A DNA stretch of 64,000 nt from Pseudocitrobacter cyperus (GCF_039889165.1 NZ_JAYMYY010000001.1:1674001-1738000); one strand, 5' to 3'. Counted from the first letter of the stretch, positions 47,201-62,200 are shown. Notes: generated from the letters alone by a model not told the origin. Numbers and translations: made by a program.

Positions 47201-50200
47201 TTAGTCTGCGCCGTATACTGCCGCCCGCCCAACGTGATCGTTACCGTGGTATCAGGTTCCAGTCCGCTGCTCTGACCGCTGATGACCAGATCCGCGCCGC
47301 GCTCCAGCGCGTTCAGCACGTTATCACCGGCAATATCGTCAAAGGTCAGCGTCGGCACGCCAAGATCGACCTGATACGTTTTATCGCTGGTAAAGCTGTT
47401 GCCCGCGCTGTCGGTAATGGTCGCCGTCAGGGTCTTACTACCGCCTGCCAGGTCACTCATATCTTCCGCTTTCACACCGACGCGCCACTCGCCGTTGGCG
47501 TCCACCACGGTAGTGTACTGGTGGCCGTTAAATTCGACCAGCACCTCGTCACCCGCCGTTGCGCCTACGGATGTGCCGCTGATCACCAGCGCCTGGCCTT
47601 TTTCTGCCGCGTTGATAATGTTATCGGCGGTAAGGTCATTGACCTCTACTGTCGGTGCCTCGGTATCCACCAGGAAGGTATGGCTGCCGGAGCCTGGGTT
47701 GCCTGCCTTGTCGCTGACGCTGACGTTCACACTTGCCAGCCCCTGCTCAAGGTTATTCAACAATCCGGCGTCAAAGTCCACGCTCCACAAGCCGCCAGCC
47801 GTCACCAGCGCGTCTCTTTCGACGCCGCCAATATTTACCGTCACGGTCTGACCCACTTCTGCGGTCGTGGAGCCCGAAACGGTGACGATCGCCCCGGCTT
47901 CCGTACCGTTCAGCACGTTGTCATCGGTGATGGAATCAATCACTACCGTCGGCGCGGTGGTATCAATCACGAAACCAAGGATGTTGCTGGCGCTGTTGCC
48001 GCTGGCATTGGAAACGCTCACCTGCACCACGGCATCGCCGTCACGCAACCCGTTCAGCGCGCCCGCATCCAGCGTCACGCTCCAGGCGTTATCCTGCACC
48101 GTACCGGTAAACTGTTTGCCGTTGACAGTCACGGTGACGGTGCGCCCGTTATCGATATTGGTCGTCTCGCCCGTCAGGACGATCGCCCCCGCTTTCTCCA
48201 CGGCGTTGACCACGTTATCACCGGTAATCGGGTGAACGGCGATAGAGGTTGCACGCGAATCCAGCGCCACCTGTTCGTTAATTTCGGCGTCGTTACCGCT
48301 GATATTATCGACCTGAGCGGTAACGGTAATGGAGTCTCCGCTCCACGCCTTCATCTGTGCCGGAGTGAGTTTCAGCAACCATGACCCATCAGCCAGGGTC
48401 GCGGCTGTGCCAACCTCATCGCCATTGACCCGCACCGTGACGATACTGCCCGTGGCAACATCGGTGGTGGTGCCGCTTATCAGCAGTTCGCTTTCCCGCT
48501 CTGCAAGGTTCAGGGTGTTATCCGCCGTGACGCTGTCGATGCGAATGCCCGGTTTGGTACTGTCGAGGGTAATACCATGCTGGCCCGTACCGACGTTCTC
48601 ATGCCCGTTGGTCACGCTTGCCACAATGGTCAGCGGCCCGCTGCCAAGCCCCGCCAGTTCACCCTGCGGGAGATCCAGCGTCCAGCTTCCGTCACTCTTC
48701 ACCTGGGTGGTATATGTTTGCCCGGCGATAACCACCGTCACGTCATCATCTACTACTGCACCGCTAACGGTACCGTTCAGGGTGACGATGCCGTCCATTT
48801 CAGCCATGCCGATAATGTCATCATCGGAAACCGGGAGAATGGTAATGGTCGGCGCACGGGTATCCACCAGCAGTGAGGTGGTGTCCGTTACGCTGTTCCC
48901 GGTGCTGCCCGTGGCGCTGGCCGTCAGCGTGTAGTCGGCTTCCCCCAGTTTCGCCAGCGCATCAGCAGAAATCGATACAGACCATACTCCGCCATCGCCC
49001 ACGGTGGTCAGGTAGTTCACGCCGTTGAGCGTTACCGTCACCACCGTATCCTTCGCCAGCGTACTGGTGCCGGAGACCTCCAGCGGCTGCATCTGCTCAA
49101 GGGCATTCAGCACGCCGTCCCCTGCCAGCAGGTTAAAGCTCAGATCCGGAATGCCGGTATCGAGAGTAATCGTCTGCGAAGTGCTATTGCTGTTGCCGAC
49201 GCTATCAGCGATTGTCACGCTGACCTCGTAGCTCGACTGCGTCAGCGCCGCCACATCCGCCACCGGAACGCCAACGGCCCACTCGCCGTTACTGTCCAGT
49301 TGCGTGGTGTAGACAACACCGTTGAGCATCACGCTCACCGTATCGCCAATGCTGCCGCCGGTCGACCCGCCGCTTATCACCAGCGCCTGGCCCAGTTCCG
49401 TCACGTTGAGGATGTTATCTCCTGCAATCGTGTTCAGGGTCGGTTCTGGCGCCAGCGTATCGACCAGCACCGAGTGGCTACTCTGCGTGCTGTTGCCCGC
49501 GGCATCCGCAATGGCAAGGGTGATAGTGTTAAGCCCTTCGCCAATATTGGTCAGAATGCCCGCGTTGACCGGCAGCGACCAGCGACCATCCGCATTCACC
49601 GTCGTGGTAAGCGGTTGACCATTTACCGTCACCGTCAGTTGCTGGCCGATAGCATCGCTGGTGCCGGTCAGGGTGATGCCCTGAGCAATTTCCGCACCGC
49701 TCAGAATGTTGTCTGCCGTCACCGGATCAATCGCCAGTACCGGCGCGCGCGTATCCACTTCAAAAATATGCGCGTTGGATGCACTGTTACCGCTGGCGTT
49801 GCTGACGTTCGCCTGCACTGTCACATCGCCATCGCGCAGCCCCGTGAGGCTTCCTGCCGCAAGCGTGGTGCTCCATTTGTCGTCAAACACCTGGGCGGTG
49901 TACTGCTTATTGCCCAGGATCAGGGTAACGGTACGTCCATTCTCAATCCCTGTCGTGGTGCCGCTCAGCACGACCTCTCCCGCTTTTTCAGCGGCGTTGA
50001 GCACGTTGTCAGCGGTGATCGCATCGATTGCGACAGAGACAGGAGCATCATCAATCTGCACATCCTGGGCAATCGTCGCCTGATTCCCTGCATTATCGGT
50101 AACGGATGCCGAAACGGTCAGAGAGTCAGCCCACCCGGCAACCTCGCTTTGCGGCACGCTAAGCGCCCAGCTACCGTCCGGGTTCACAGAGGCGCTATGC

Positions 50201-53200
50201 TTCTCACCGTTAATGTCGACCATCACCGTTGCGCCCGGTTCGATGCCGTAGGTCATCCCTGTCACCCACACATCCAGCGCCATTTCCGCGCTGTTCAGTA
50301 CGTTATCGCCGCTGATAGCATCAATACGAATACCCGGCACGCCCGTGTCGAGGGTAAAATCACGGCTCGCAGTACCGACGTTACCGTGGTCGTTGGTCAC
50401 AGCAATCGTGGCCGTCAATGGCCCATCGCCCAGCGCGGCCAGCTCTGTTGGCGTCAAAGAAACGCTCCAGTTGCCGCCCGCATCGACGATAGTCGTTTTC
50501 GCCGCCAGGCCGCCCAACGTGACCACCACGCTGTTATTTGCGCTGGCGCCGGTCACGCTGCCGCTGATTTGCACCATGCCCTGCGATTCCGCCAGGCTTA
50601 CGATATCGTCCCCGGCAATCACCGCGACGGTGACATCCGGCGCTTTGGTATCAACCAGCATCTCTTTCGTGGTCGTGACGGTATTGCCATCGCTGGCGAC
50701 CGCACTGGCGGTGACGATATATTTCGCTTCGCCAAGCGTCGCCAGATCCGTCGCACTCACGTCCACCTTCCAGCTACCGCTGCTGTCGGTTTTAACCGTG
50801 TAGCTCAGCCCGGCAAGCGTCACCAGCACGTCGCTGTTCTCCGGCAGGTTGCTGCTCCCGGTAAGCGTCAGCCCTTCGCCTTTTTCGCTGGCGTTCAGGA
50901 CATCATCGCCAGCAATGGTGTTGATGGTCAGTACCGGCTTCCCGGTATTGACGCTAAATTCCGGCGTCAGGATCTGTTGGTTGCCAGCGCGGTCAGCTAT
51001 AACCACCTCGAAACTGTTTTTCCCTTCCGGCAGTTTAGCCATTTCAGTGGCCGGGATACCGACGCTCCACGCGCCGTTCGCGTCAACCACCGTCTGATAG
51101 GTAACATTGTTCAATGTCACCGTCACCGCATCGCCCGGCGAGCTATTGGTACTGGTGCCGCTGATCACCTGCGCCTGGCCTTTTTCGCTGGCGTTGATGA
51201 TGTTGTCATCGGTCAGCGCATGGACGCTAACCTGCGGAATAACCGCATCCACCTCTACCTCGCGCGTCTGCGTCACGTTGTTTCCGGCCACATCATTCAC
51301 GCTGGCCGTAAACGTCACGCTGCCGCTAAGAATACCGTCAAAGACGCTGGCCGGGACGTCCACCTGCCAGCGACCATCAGCCTCGATAAGCGCCGTCAGC
51401 GATTCACCGTTTACCGTTACGGTAACGGTCTGCCCTTCGCCTGCGTTGCTGTAACCGCTCAGGATCTGCGTTGCCTGCGCTTCGCTGGCGTTAACGATGT
51501 TATCCGCCGTTAACGGAACAAGGGTGAGCACAGGCGGCAGGGTGTCGAGAATAAAGCTGCCGCTGGCGCTGCCAATGTTGCCGTTGCCCGCCGTGACGCT
51601 GGCTTCCACCGTCACGCTGCCGTCTTTAATCGCGGCAAATACCGCGTCGCTGACGGTAACAGCCCAGCTTCCGTCTGACTGAATGGTGGTCTCCAGGCGC
51701 TGGCCTGCCACATACACCACAACCACGTTAGTTTCAGTTGCCCCGAAGCTGCTACCGGTGAGTTGAACGCCATCGCTCGCTTCGCGGGCGTTGACGATAT
51801 TGTCATCGGTCAGCGCGTCAATCGAGATAGCCGGCCCTGCCGTCACCACGTCAACCGTGTGGCTAACGGAAACGGCATTGCCCGAAAGGTTTGCCCCGCT
51901 GGCGGTCAGGGTTGCGCTACCGTTTTCCAGTGCCCCGACAAATGCCTGTGGGATCTCGACAATCCAGCGCCCGTCGTTGCCAATCAGCACGTTCTCGGAC
52001 GTGAAAATCACACCGCTGGAATCTGTCAATGTCAGCGTGAACGGCGTTCCCTTAGCGATATGCTCGCTGGTACCACTCACCCACAGAGACTGCCCCATCT
52101 CGGCGGCGTTGATAATGTCATCGCCCGCCACCGTGTCGAAACGGATCCCCGGCAGGCTGGCGTCGATGGTCATTTCACGTCCGGCGCTACCCTGGTTGTT
52201 ATTGCTGTCCGTTGCCGTCACGCTGACCTCCAGCGTGCCGTCACCCAGCCCTTTGAGGGTTTCGTTATCCAGATTCAGCGACCAGCTCTTGTTATCCGCG
52301 CCCAGCACCGCCGTGTAGTTTTTCCCGCCAATGCTGACGGTGACGTCGGTCACGGCCACATCCGTAGAGCCCGTAATGGTGATGCCGTTGGCAGCCTCCA
52401 CATTGTTCACCACGTCATCACCGGCAATGGTATCAATGGTGATGCGCGGCAGGCTGACCTGAATATCCAGCGGGCGGCTGCTGTGGCCGATATTGCCCGC
52501 GGCATCGCTGGCGCTGACGCTCACTTCATACTGCTGAGCATCAAGAAGCGCCGGAAGATCGGCCTGCGGTACCACCGCCGACCAGGTGCCATCCGCACTG
52601 GTGGTGCCAGTGTAGGTTTTGCCATTCAGGCGCACCGTCACCGGAACACCGGCCTGCAGGATGTCTGACGTACCTGTAATGACGAGATCCTGCAAACGTT
52701 CTTCACTGCTCAGAATATCGTCGCCAGCAATGCTGTTGATGGTCAGCACCGGTAACGCGGTATCAAGCGCAATCGGGAAGTTCTGCGTGCCGGTGTTGCC
52801 CGCCGCATCGGTAATGGCAACGGTGATGTTATGGCTACCATCCTGCAACGCTGCCAGATCGCTGGCTTTCACCCCCACGCTCCAGTGCCCGCTGGCATCG
52901 ACAATCGTCGAGTAGGTTTGCGTGCCGAGCATGACGAGCACTTTGTCACCCGCCACGGTACCTGTACTGCTACCACTGATAACCTGCGCCTGTCCTGCTT
53001 CGCTGGCGTTCAGTACGTTGTCCGCTGTGAGGTCGTCCATCGTGACGCCAGGCGCTACGGTGTCGACCAGTACGCCATGCGTCACCGTCGTGCTGTTTCC
53101 GGCTTTGTCCGTTACCGTCACCTGAAGATCGTTCTGATCCTGCGCCAGCGCGCCGAGTTTGCCTGGATCGAGCACCAGGCTCCAGCTTCCGCCCGCGACA

Positions 53201-56200
53201 ACCTGCGCCTCACCCAGCAGCGTTCCGCCCACGGAGACGCTCACCGTCTGGCCGACTTCCGCATTAGTCGCGCCGCTTATCGTTACGCCCGCGGTCGCTT
53301 CCGCAAGGTTGATAACGTTGTCACCCGCCACGGTGTTCACCGTCACCATCGGGGCTTCACTATCAACGATGAACTGCCGCCCGGCGCTGGCCACGTTGCC
53401 GTGCAAATTCGAGACAGTCACCTCGGCCGTCGTCAGGCCGTCGCGCAGCGCATTCAGGTCATCGGCGCTCACCTTCAGCGACCACGCGCCGTTGGTCACG
53501 GTGGTGATGTGCTGTTTTCCGTTGAGCGTGACCACCACTTCACGACCGTTTTCCACTCCGAGCGTTGTGCCGCTCAGGGTCTGTTCCACACCCTGCTCCG
53601 CCGCGTTCAGGCGATCGTCGCCAAACAGCGTATCGATGGAGACCGCCACGGCCTGCGTATCCACAATGACCGTGTGCGTAATATTCTGCACATTGCCCGC
53701 CGCGTTGGTGCCCGTTACCGTGATAACCAGATCGCCCTCCAGCCAGTCCGCCATGGTGGCGGCGGAGAACGACACGCTCCAGTCGCCGTTCGCTTCCAGC
53801 GCCGCGACGTAAGGTTTACCGTTGATGATGACAGAGAGCCCCTTGCTGATATCCAGCCCCGTGGAGCTGCCGGAAATCACCAGGTTATTGCTCAGTTCAA
53901 TGGCGTTGATCACGTCATCGCCCGCCACGGTATCAACGCGAATCGACGGATAGGAGACATCCAGCAGGATTTCGCGGCTCGCCTCGCCGCGGTTGCCGTG
54001 CTGGTTTTCCACCCAGGCTTTCACCGTCAGCTCGCCATAGCCGATGCTCTGCCAGGTGGCGGCGTCCACGCCAACCTGCCATGTACCGTCAGGCTGAACC
54101 ACCGCTTCCAGCGGCTGGTCTGAACCGATATCGATGTAGACCTTTTGCCCCGCCTGCGCGTTAATCACCTGGCCGCTAATCACCTGTTCGGTTTTGATTT
54201 CATCGTCGTTAATGATGTTATCGCCCGCGATGCTGTTGATGCTCAACTGCGGCAGCGTGGTATCCACCTGTACGTTATGGGTGTCGGTTTTGTGGTTGCC
54301 AATGGCATCGGTTACGCTTGCGCTAATGGTGTAATTGGCTTCGCCAAGAGACGCGAGCGCCGAAGGCGGTACGCTGACAGACCAGTCGCCCGCCGCATTC
54401 GCCGTGGTGGTGTAAAGTAAGCCGTTCAGGGTAACGGTGATGGTTTGATTCGGCTGGTTGCTGGTGCCGGTAATCGCCAGATCCTGGCCCTTTTCCGTTT
54501 GGTTGATGACGTCGTCATCCGTCACTTTGTTGATGACAATCTCCGGCAACGTGGTGTTGACGGTTAATACGCCTTCTTTACTCCCGACGTTGCCCGCGCT
54601 ATCGGCAACCGTCACCATCAGCGTGTTTTGCCCTTCGTTCAACCCGGACACGGCGGAAGCCGGTAAACCAATGCTCCATTTCCCCTGGTCATCGAGCGCC
54701 GTGGTGTAGGTTTCGCCGCCCAGTTCAACCGTGACGATAGCGCCCGGTTCCGCGTCCGTGCAGGTGCCGCTGATAATTTGCGCCTGAGCGTATTCGCTGA
54801 CGTTGAGAATATTGTCATCTGCGATGGTCGCAATTTCGATAACCGGCGCGCGCGTGTCTACCGTCACGTTGCAGGTCAGGGTGGTTTCATTACCCGCCAG
54901 ATCGCTTACACGCAGTTCCAGCGGGAAATCCCCCTGTTCTAACGCACTCTGCGCCGGAGGCAGTTCAATGCTCCACGCGCCTTTGCTGTCCACGACCCCA
55001 CCGATCCACTCGCCGTTCCACTCTACTTCAACGCGTTGCCCCTGTTCAGCGCTGCTAAAGCCGCTGATCACAAAGCCGTTCTCGGTTTCCGCCAGGTTGA
55101 TGACGTTATCTTCGGCAACGCTTTCGAGACTCAGCGCCGGTGCGCTAACGTCCACTTCGTACTGGCGTGCCGCTTGCGCCTGATTGCCATTCACACTGCT
55201 GACGCTCACCTGCACGCTGGCAGAACCGTCGCGCAGCCCCGCCAGGTCGGTTGACCCCACCTCCAGCGCCCAGCTCCCATCCTCCTCGACCCGCGCCTGA
55301 TACTGATGCCCGGCAAACGTAATCGAGACCATTTGGCCCGCTTCCACGCCGGAGGTACTGCCCGTCAGAGTGATACCGTCACCCCGTTCAACGGCATTGA
55401 TAACGTTATCGGTAGTGACAGGATCAACGCTCACGGCAATAACATTCAGATCAACCTGCGCCAGATGGCCAATGCTGCTGCCTGCGTTGCCCGCCACGTT
55501 CTCCGCGCTGGCAACGATAGTCAGTTCGCCGTTTTGCCACGCGCTGACATCCGATTCAGGCACAATCACCGACCAGCGACCGTCGCCATTCACCTGAGTG
55601 GTATAGGTGGTGGTTTCCTCTACCCCATTGCGCAAACCGGTGATCGTCACCGTAATATCGTGACCTTTCACGACGTTGGTACTGGTACCGCTGATTGTCA
55701 CCTCAGATCGGGCTTCAAGGATGTTAATCACATCATCACCGGCCACCGTATCAATACGCAGCCCCGGCACGCCGGTATTTACACTCAGCGCATAGTCGGT
55801 GCTGCCGCTGTTACCGTGGGCGTTAGTGACCGTCGCCGTCGCCGTCAGCGCGCCATCGCCAAAGGCGCTGAACGTATCCTCCGGGATAGCCACTTTCCAG
55901 GTGCCGTTTTCGTCAACCGTGGTGTTATAGGTTTGGCCGCCAATCGTGACCACCACCGGGCTGTCCTTCTCTGCGTTTTTCACGGTGCCGCTGAGATACT
56001 GCACCTGCTTGCTCTCTTCCAGGTTAATCACGTCATCGCCCGCCAGCGGTGTGATGGTGATTTGTGGCGCGGCGGTATCGACCGTCACCTGGTGAGTGGT
56101 GCTTTTATGGTTGCCCGCCTCGTCGGTGACGCTGGCGGAAATAACATAGCTGGCTTCACCCAGCGCGGCTAAATCGGCCGGGGAGACGTTCACCTGCCAG

Positions 56201-59200
56201 TTGCCGTCGCCATCCGCCAGTGCGGTATAGTCGCGGCCATTCAGGGTGATGAGGATCTCGCGCCCTGGCTGATCGCTGGTACCGCTAAGGGTAATGCCCG
56301 CGGCTTTCTCAATCGCGTTTATGACATCGTCCGTGGCGACCGGGTTGATGTTAATGTCCGGCAGACTCAGCACCACCTGCACATTGCTGATCAGCTTATC
56401 GCTGTTGCCCGCACTGTCGGTGACAGTGACCTCCAGCGGGTAATCGCCCGCATCCAGCGCACCAGGGGCAGGAATGCCAAGCTGCCAGTTGCCGTCGCTA
56501 TCGAGCACAGTGGTATAGGTTTTACTATTGAAGGTGACAGTCACGACGGCGCCCGGTTCTGCATTCAGGCAGGTGCCGGAGATAATCTGCGCCTGAGTTA
56601 ATTCCGTGGCGTTCAGTTTGTTATCGCCAGTGACGAGGTTCAGAGTGAGTTCCGGAACCAGGGTGTCGACATTAACGCTGTGCGTCTGGCTGGCGCTGTT
56701 GCCTGCTTTATCGCTCACCGAAACCACTACCGTTTGCAGCCCCTGATCAAGCGTTGCGGCATCAGGCACGGCTTGAACCGAAATGCTCCAGGTGCCAGAT
56801 GGCGTGACTTTGGTGGTGTAAGTATTACCGAGCCAGATAATCGTCACATCTTGTTCCGCTTCTGCGCTGGTGGTTCCGCTTATCGTGTAGCCTGCGCGCG
56901 CTTCGGCATCGTTAACCTGGTTATCCAGCGCTAACGTATCAATGCTGATTGTCGGTGCCGTCAGGTCAACCAGCAACTGGCGTTCTGCGGATGCGGTGTT
57001 GCCGTTAATGTTGCTGACACTGACGCTGACGCTGGCTACGCCATCTTTCAGGTTGCCCATGTCCGTGGCGGCAACATCGAGCGCCCAGCGCCCACCACTC
57101 ACTTCCACTTCATAACGATGCCCGGCAAAGGTAACGGTGACGAACTGCCCGTCTTCAATGCCAGCCACCGCGCCGCCCAGAGAGAGCGTCGCGCTATGCT
57201 CGGCCTTATTCAGCACATCATTTTCAGCGAGGGGATCAATAGTTACCGCCACCGCGCTGAGATCCAGCGCCACCTTGTGGTCAATGGTGCTCTGGTTGCC
57301 GTTGACGTTATCCACGCTCGCGCTAATCGCCACCTCGCTACCGCTCCAGCCTGCCACTTCATCCGCATCTACCGTCAGCGACCAGCTTCCGTCCCCATGC
57401 AGCGTGGTAGTGTGCATCACGCCGTTGACCGTGACCTGAACCTGAGCGCCGGCAATCGCGCCCTCTACGCTACCGCTGATCAGCAGATCCTGCTGATGCT
57501 CGATGATGTTGATAACATCATCGCCCGATACGGTGTCGATGCGGATGCCAGGCTTATCAATATCAATAGTGAACTGATATTGATTCTGCGAGCTATTCCC
57601 GTGCACGTTGGTGACGGCGGCCGTTGCAGTCAGGCGTCCGTCGCCCAGCGCTTCCAGCAGGTCTGTCGGCAGTTCCAGCGACCAGTCGCCACTCTCAGCC
57701 ACCGCAGCTTCGTACTCTTTCCCGCCGAGAGTGATGATGACTTTTTGTCCGGCCTCGACGTTCTGCGTGGTGCCGGTGAGTACCTGCGTAGTCGTGAGTT
57801 CATCGAGATTAATCACATTGTCGTTATGTTGCAGCCCGGCTATCACAATCACCGGAGAGGCGGTATCCACCAGCACCGACTGGCTGGCGCTGGCGGTATT
57901 ACCCGCGGCATCGGTCACGCTGGCTACCAGTGTGTAGCCCGCCTCGCCCAGCAGCGCCAGATCCGCAGGTGAGAGATCAACCCGCCACGTCCCGTTCGCC
58001 GCGTCTGTGGTCGCGGTATAATTTTTGCCGTTCAGCGTCAGCGTAATTTCGACGCCGTACTGGTTGCTGGTGCCGGTGAGGGTGATGCCATCACCGCGCA
58101 TCTGGGCATTGATGACGCCCGCGTTGTCCAGCGCATCAATGGCGATTTCCGGTGCGGTCAGCGCGACGTTAAAATCATGCGGCGTAGTGGTCTGGTTCCC
58201 GGCGCTATCCGTCACCTGTACGCTAACCGTTTGTTTTCCTTCGCCCAGTTTGCTTACCGCATCCGCAGGCATCCCTACGCTCCAGCGTCCGGCGGCGTCA
58301 AGCACGGTGGTGAGAGTCCAGGCATCGCTGCCGCTACCGACCGTGACGGTGACTTTATCGCCCGCCGATGCGCCCTCGACGCTGCCGCTAATGATTTGCG
58401 ACTGGCGATGTTCGCTGCTGTTGAGAATGTTATCGCTGCCGCCCACCTTATCGATGGTGACAATCGGCGCACGGGTATCCACCAGCAGCGTTTGGCTGGT
58501 GCTGGTGCTGTTTTCGGCTTTATCGGTCAGGGTGACAACAACCTGCTGCGCCCCCTGTGGCATCTCCGCCGCCGTTGCGGCATCCACCGTGGCCGACCAG
58601 CGACCGTCTGCATCGACGGTTATCGGGTAAGCCTTGCCATTCCAGGTCACATGACCGCTCTGTCCCGGCTCGGCGTTGGTCTGTCCGGAGATAACAAAAC
58701 CGGCCTCCGCTTCAGCGGCGTTAATCACGTTATCACCGGTAACGGCATCGATAATCAGCGTCGGGGGGCTGAGATCGACGGAATAGCCCTGTGCGCTCTG
58801 CGCCTGGTTGCCATTCTGGTTGCTGACGCTCACCTGGACTGTGGCATCACCTTCACGTAGGGTGCTCAGATCGGCAGGCGATACGCTGTAGCGCCAGTCG
58901 CCATGTTCATCCACCGTCGTGGTGTACTGATGTCCGCCAAACAGAATAGTGACCGTTTGACCCGCCTCGACGCCTTCGGTGCTGCCCTGAAGCAGCAGTG
59001 GCTGCTTCTGCTCAACCGCGTTAACTACGTTATCGCTGGTGACGCTCTCAATTGAAATCGCTACCGCGTCCAGATCCACATCAATGGTGTGTTCCCAGCC
59101 TCCGCTGTTGCCGGCCTGGTCTGCGACGCTGGCTTCAATTTTCAGTTCTTCGTTCCGCCAGCGCGCGACATCCTCCTGCGGAACGATCACTGACCAGCTT

Positions 59201-62200
59201 CCATCCGTATGCAGCGTGTCGGTGTAGGTTTGCCCGTTGACGATGACAACTACCTGCGCCCCGGCATCCACGCCGCTTGTCGAGCCGCTGATAACAACCG
59301 CCGCGCCGTGTTCAATCAGGTTAACCACATCGTCGCCTGCGACGGTATCGATACGGATCCCCGGAATATCGGCGTCAATTTCCGCCTGATATTCACCGAC
59401 GCCGCGGTTGCCGTGGGCATTGGTGACTTCCGCGGTGAAATTCAGCACGCCGTCGCCCAGCCCGGTAAGCTCCCCTTCGGTTAATTCAATCGACCATTCA
59501 CCGTTACTGTCGACTTCCGCGGACTTCGTCACGCCGCCCACGATTACCGTTACGATGCTCATGGGTTCCGCATTGACCACATAGCCTTTCAGCACCTGGC
59601 CATTGCTTAATTCCTCGGCGTTGATCACACCGTCGGCATTACCCTCAAGCCCGCGAATGATCACCTGTGGCGCAGCGGTATCGACCAGCACGTTATGGCT
59701 GTCCGAACTGCTGTTGCCTGCGCTGTCCGTTACGCTTGCGCTGATGGTGTATTGCGCTTCGCCAAGCGACGCGAGATCTGCAGGTGAAACCGTCACCGAC
59801 CATTCGCCATCGGTATTCGCGGTGGCCTGATATTCACGCCCGTTCAGGGTCACAATAATCTGTCGCCCAGGCTGATTGCTGGTGCCGCCGATAGTCAGGC
59901 TCTCGCCTTTTTCGATGGCGTTAATCACGTCATCCTGAGCAATACCGCTGTGAATACTCACTTCCGGCGGCGCCAGGCTTACGGTAAAGATATTTTCGTC
60001 CCCACCTGTATTGCCCGCTTTGTCGGTGATACTGGCCGTGATTTTCGCCTCCCCGGCAGAAAGCGCGGCGATTTTGTCGGCAGGGATGCCGATACTCCAG
60101 CGTCCTGCGGCATCAAGGATGGTGGTAAACGTCTCGCTCGGTGCATCCGCTTCGATGCCGTACCACAGGGTCACGATCACGCTGTCGCCCGCCACACCAC
60201 CGACGCTTGCGCCGGAGATAACCTGCGCCAGGCCATGCTCGCTCTGGTTGATGACGTTATCAGCGGTAAAGGATTCAATACTCACCGTTGGCGCCAGAGT
60301 ATCGACGAGGATCACCTGAGAGGAGCTACTGCTGTTGCCTGCGCGATCTTCCACCGTCACGGTCGCGCTTTGCGGGCCCTGCTCCAGAGCCGCCAGATCC
60401 GCCGTTGGGATCTTCACGCTCCAGGTGCCATCCGCCGCAACCTGGGCGGAATAGGGCTTGCCGTTCAGCATCACCTTCACCGTTTGCCCCGGCTCTGCCG
60501 AGGTTACGCCGCTGAGGATTTGCCCGTCCGGATCGCTGGCTTCCGCCGCATTAAGAATATTGTCGTCGGTAAGAGAATCGATACTCACCGACGGCGGCTG
60601 TGTATCCACGGTAATCTGGCGGCCGCTGCTGGCAGTGTTGCCGCTGGTATTGGTGACGCTGACCTGAATATCCGCCGCGCCATCTGCCAGATTCGACAGG
60701 ACGCTTGCTGGTACTTCGCGCTGCCAGTGACCGTCTTCCCCGACGGTGGCGGTCAGCGTCGAGCCGCCAATACGGATGACAACGGTCTGACCCGCTTCTA
60801 CATTCTGCGTCATGCCGCTGAGGGTGATCCCCGCCCCTTTTTCCGCGGCGTTGAGCATGTCATCGCCCGTCGCCGGGTCGATGGAAACGGCGACCGGATT
60901 AAGGTCAACGGTGACACCGTGGCTACCCGTTACCACATTGAATTTATCATCTGCCGACACGTTGATGGTCAGACTGGTTTGATCCTGTACCAGCGCTTTC
61001 AACTGCTCGCTACTGATGCCCGTCTGCCAGCGACCACCGGGGCCAATCTGCGCGGTAAATGCGTGGCCGTTAATATCAAGTTCTACCGTTGTGCCTTCCT
61101 GAATGTGGCTGCTGGTACCGCTAATGGTCAGAGACTGATTGAGTTCAATGGCGTTAATGATGTCATCGCCTGAGACAATATCGACCCCGATACCAGGCAG
61201 GCCAGCGCTGATGAAAAACGCGCCATGGGTACTGGCGCTGTTGCCGCTGAAGTTGGTCACCGTGGCGGTGATATTGACCTGCGTGTCGCCCAGCGCTTCA
61301 AGCTGCTGAGCTGAGACATCCAGTGCCCAGCTCAGATCGCTTTGCACCGTCGTTGTGTCCAGCAGGATCCCGTTCAGGTAGACCGCAACCTTGTCGCCCG
61401 CCTTCGCATAGTTGACCGAACCGCTGATGGTTTGCGCCTGCGCGACGTCATCGACGCCCAGCAAGTTGTCGCCCGCCACCGTGTTCAGCGTGACCGTTGG
61501 CGACAGGGTATCCACCACCAGCTTGCCGCTGTTTTCCACCGCATTGCCGATAGCATTTTCACCGGTAACTGTCACCGCATAAGTGGTGTTATCCAGCGAT
61601 ACAAGGTCTTCTACCGGAACCGTGACCGACCAGCAATTGCCGCCGCTCGCCGCGCTTTCGACGGTTGATTGATAGGTCTGGCCGTTCAGGCTAACGGTTA
61701 ACGCCGTGCCCACATCCAGGTTGGTGGTGCCGGAAATGGTCAACGGCTGGCTGACGCTATCCGCGTTCAGGGTCTGTGCGCCGTTGATCTCATCAATTTC
61801 AATGATCGGCGTTTCAGCCGCCAGGGTGAAAGTGTGGCTACCGCTGCTGACGTTGCCCGCAGCGTCGGTGATGGTGATGTGCGCAGTATGTTCGCCCTGC
61901 TGAAGTTGACTAATCAACGCAGGCGTCAGGGGCGCGCTCCACTTACCGTCGCTGGAGATAGCGCCGATAATCGTGGTGCCGTTAATTGTGACTTCGACCT
62001 TGCTGCCAGGCGCGGCATCGGTGGTACCGCTCAGGATCTGTACTTCCGATTGTTCCTGCGCATTCAGTACGTTATCGTCGGTCAGACTCTCGACCGTTAG
62101 CGCAGGGCCTACGCTGCTAATCGTCACGCTGCCGGTAGTGGTGGTTTCGTTACCCGCTTTATCACTTACCGTGACGCTAATCGCGTTCGCTCCCTGCGGC

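Noticed and set aside
41479..54123. Very long rightward open frames opposite the adhesin gene, including 49300-51513 (737 codons), 44344-46281 (645), 52831-54123 (430) and 41479-42513 (344)
   Set aside because: They mirror the repeat structure of the real gene, lack family motifs and consistent ribosome-binding sites, and arise from codon bias of the repeats.
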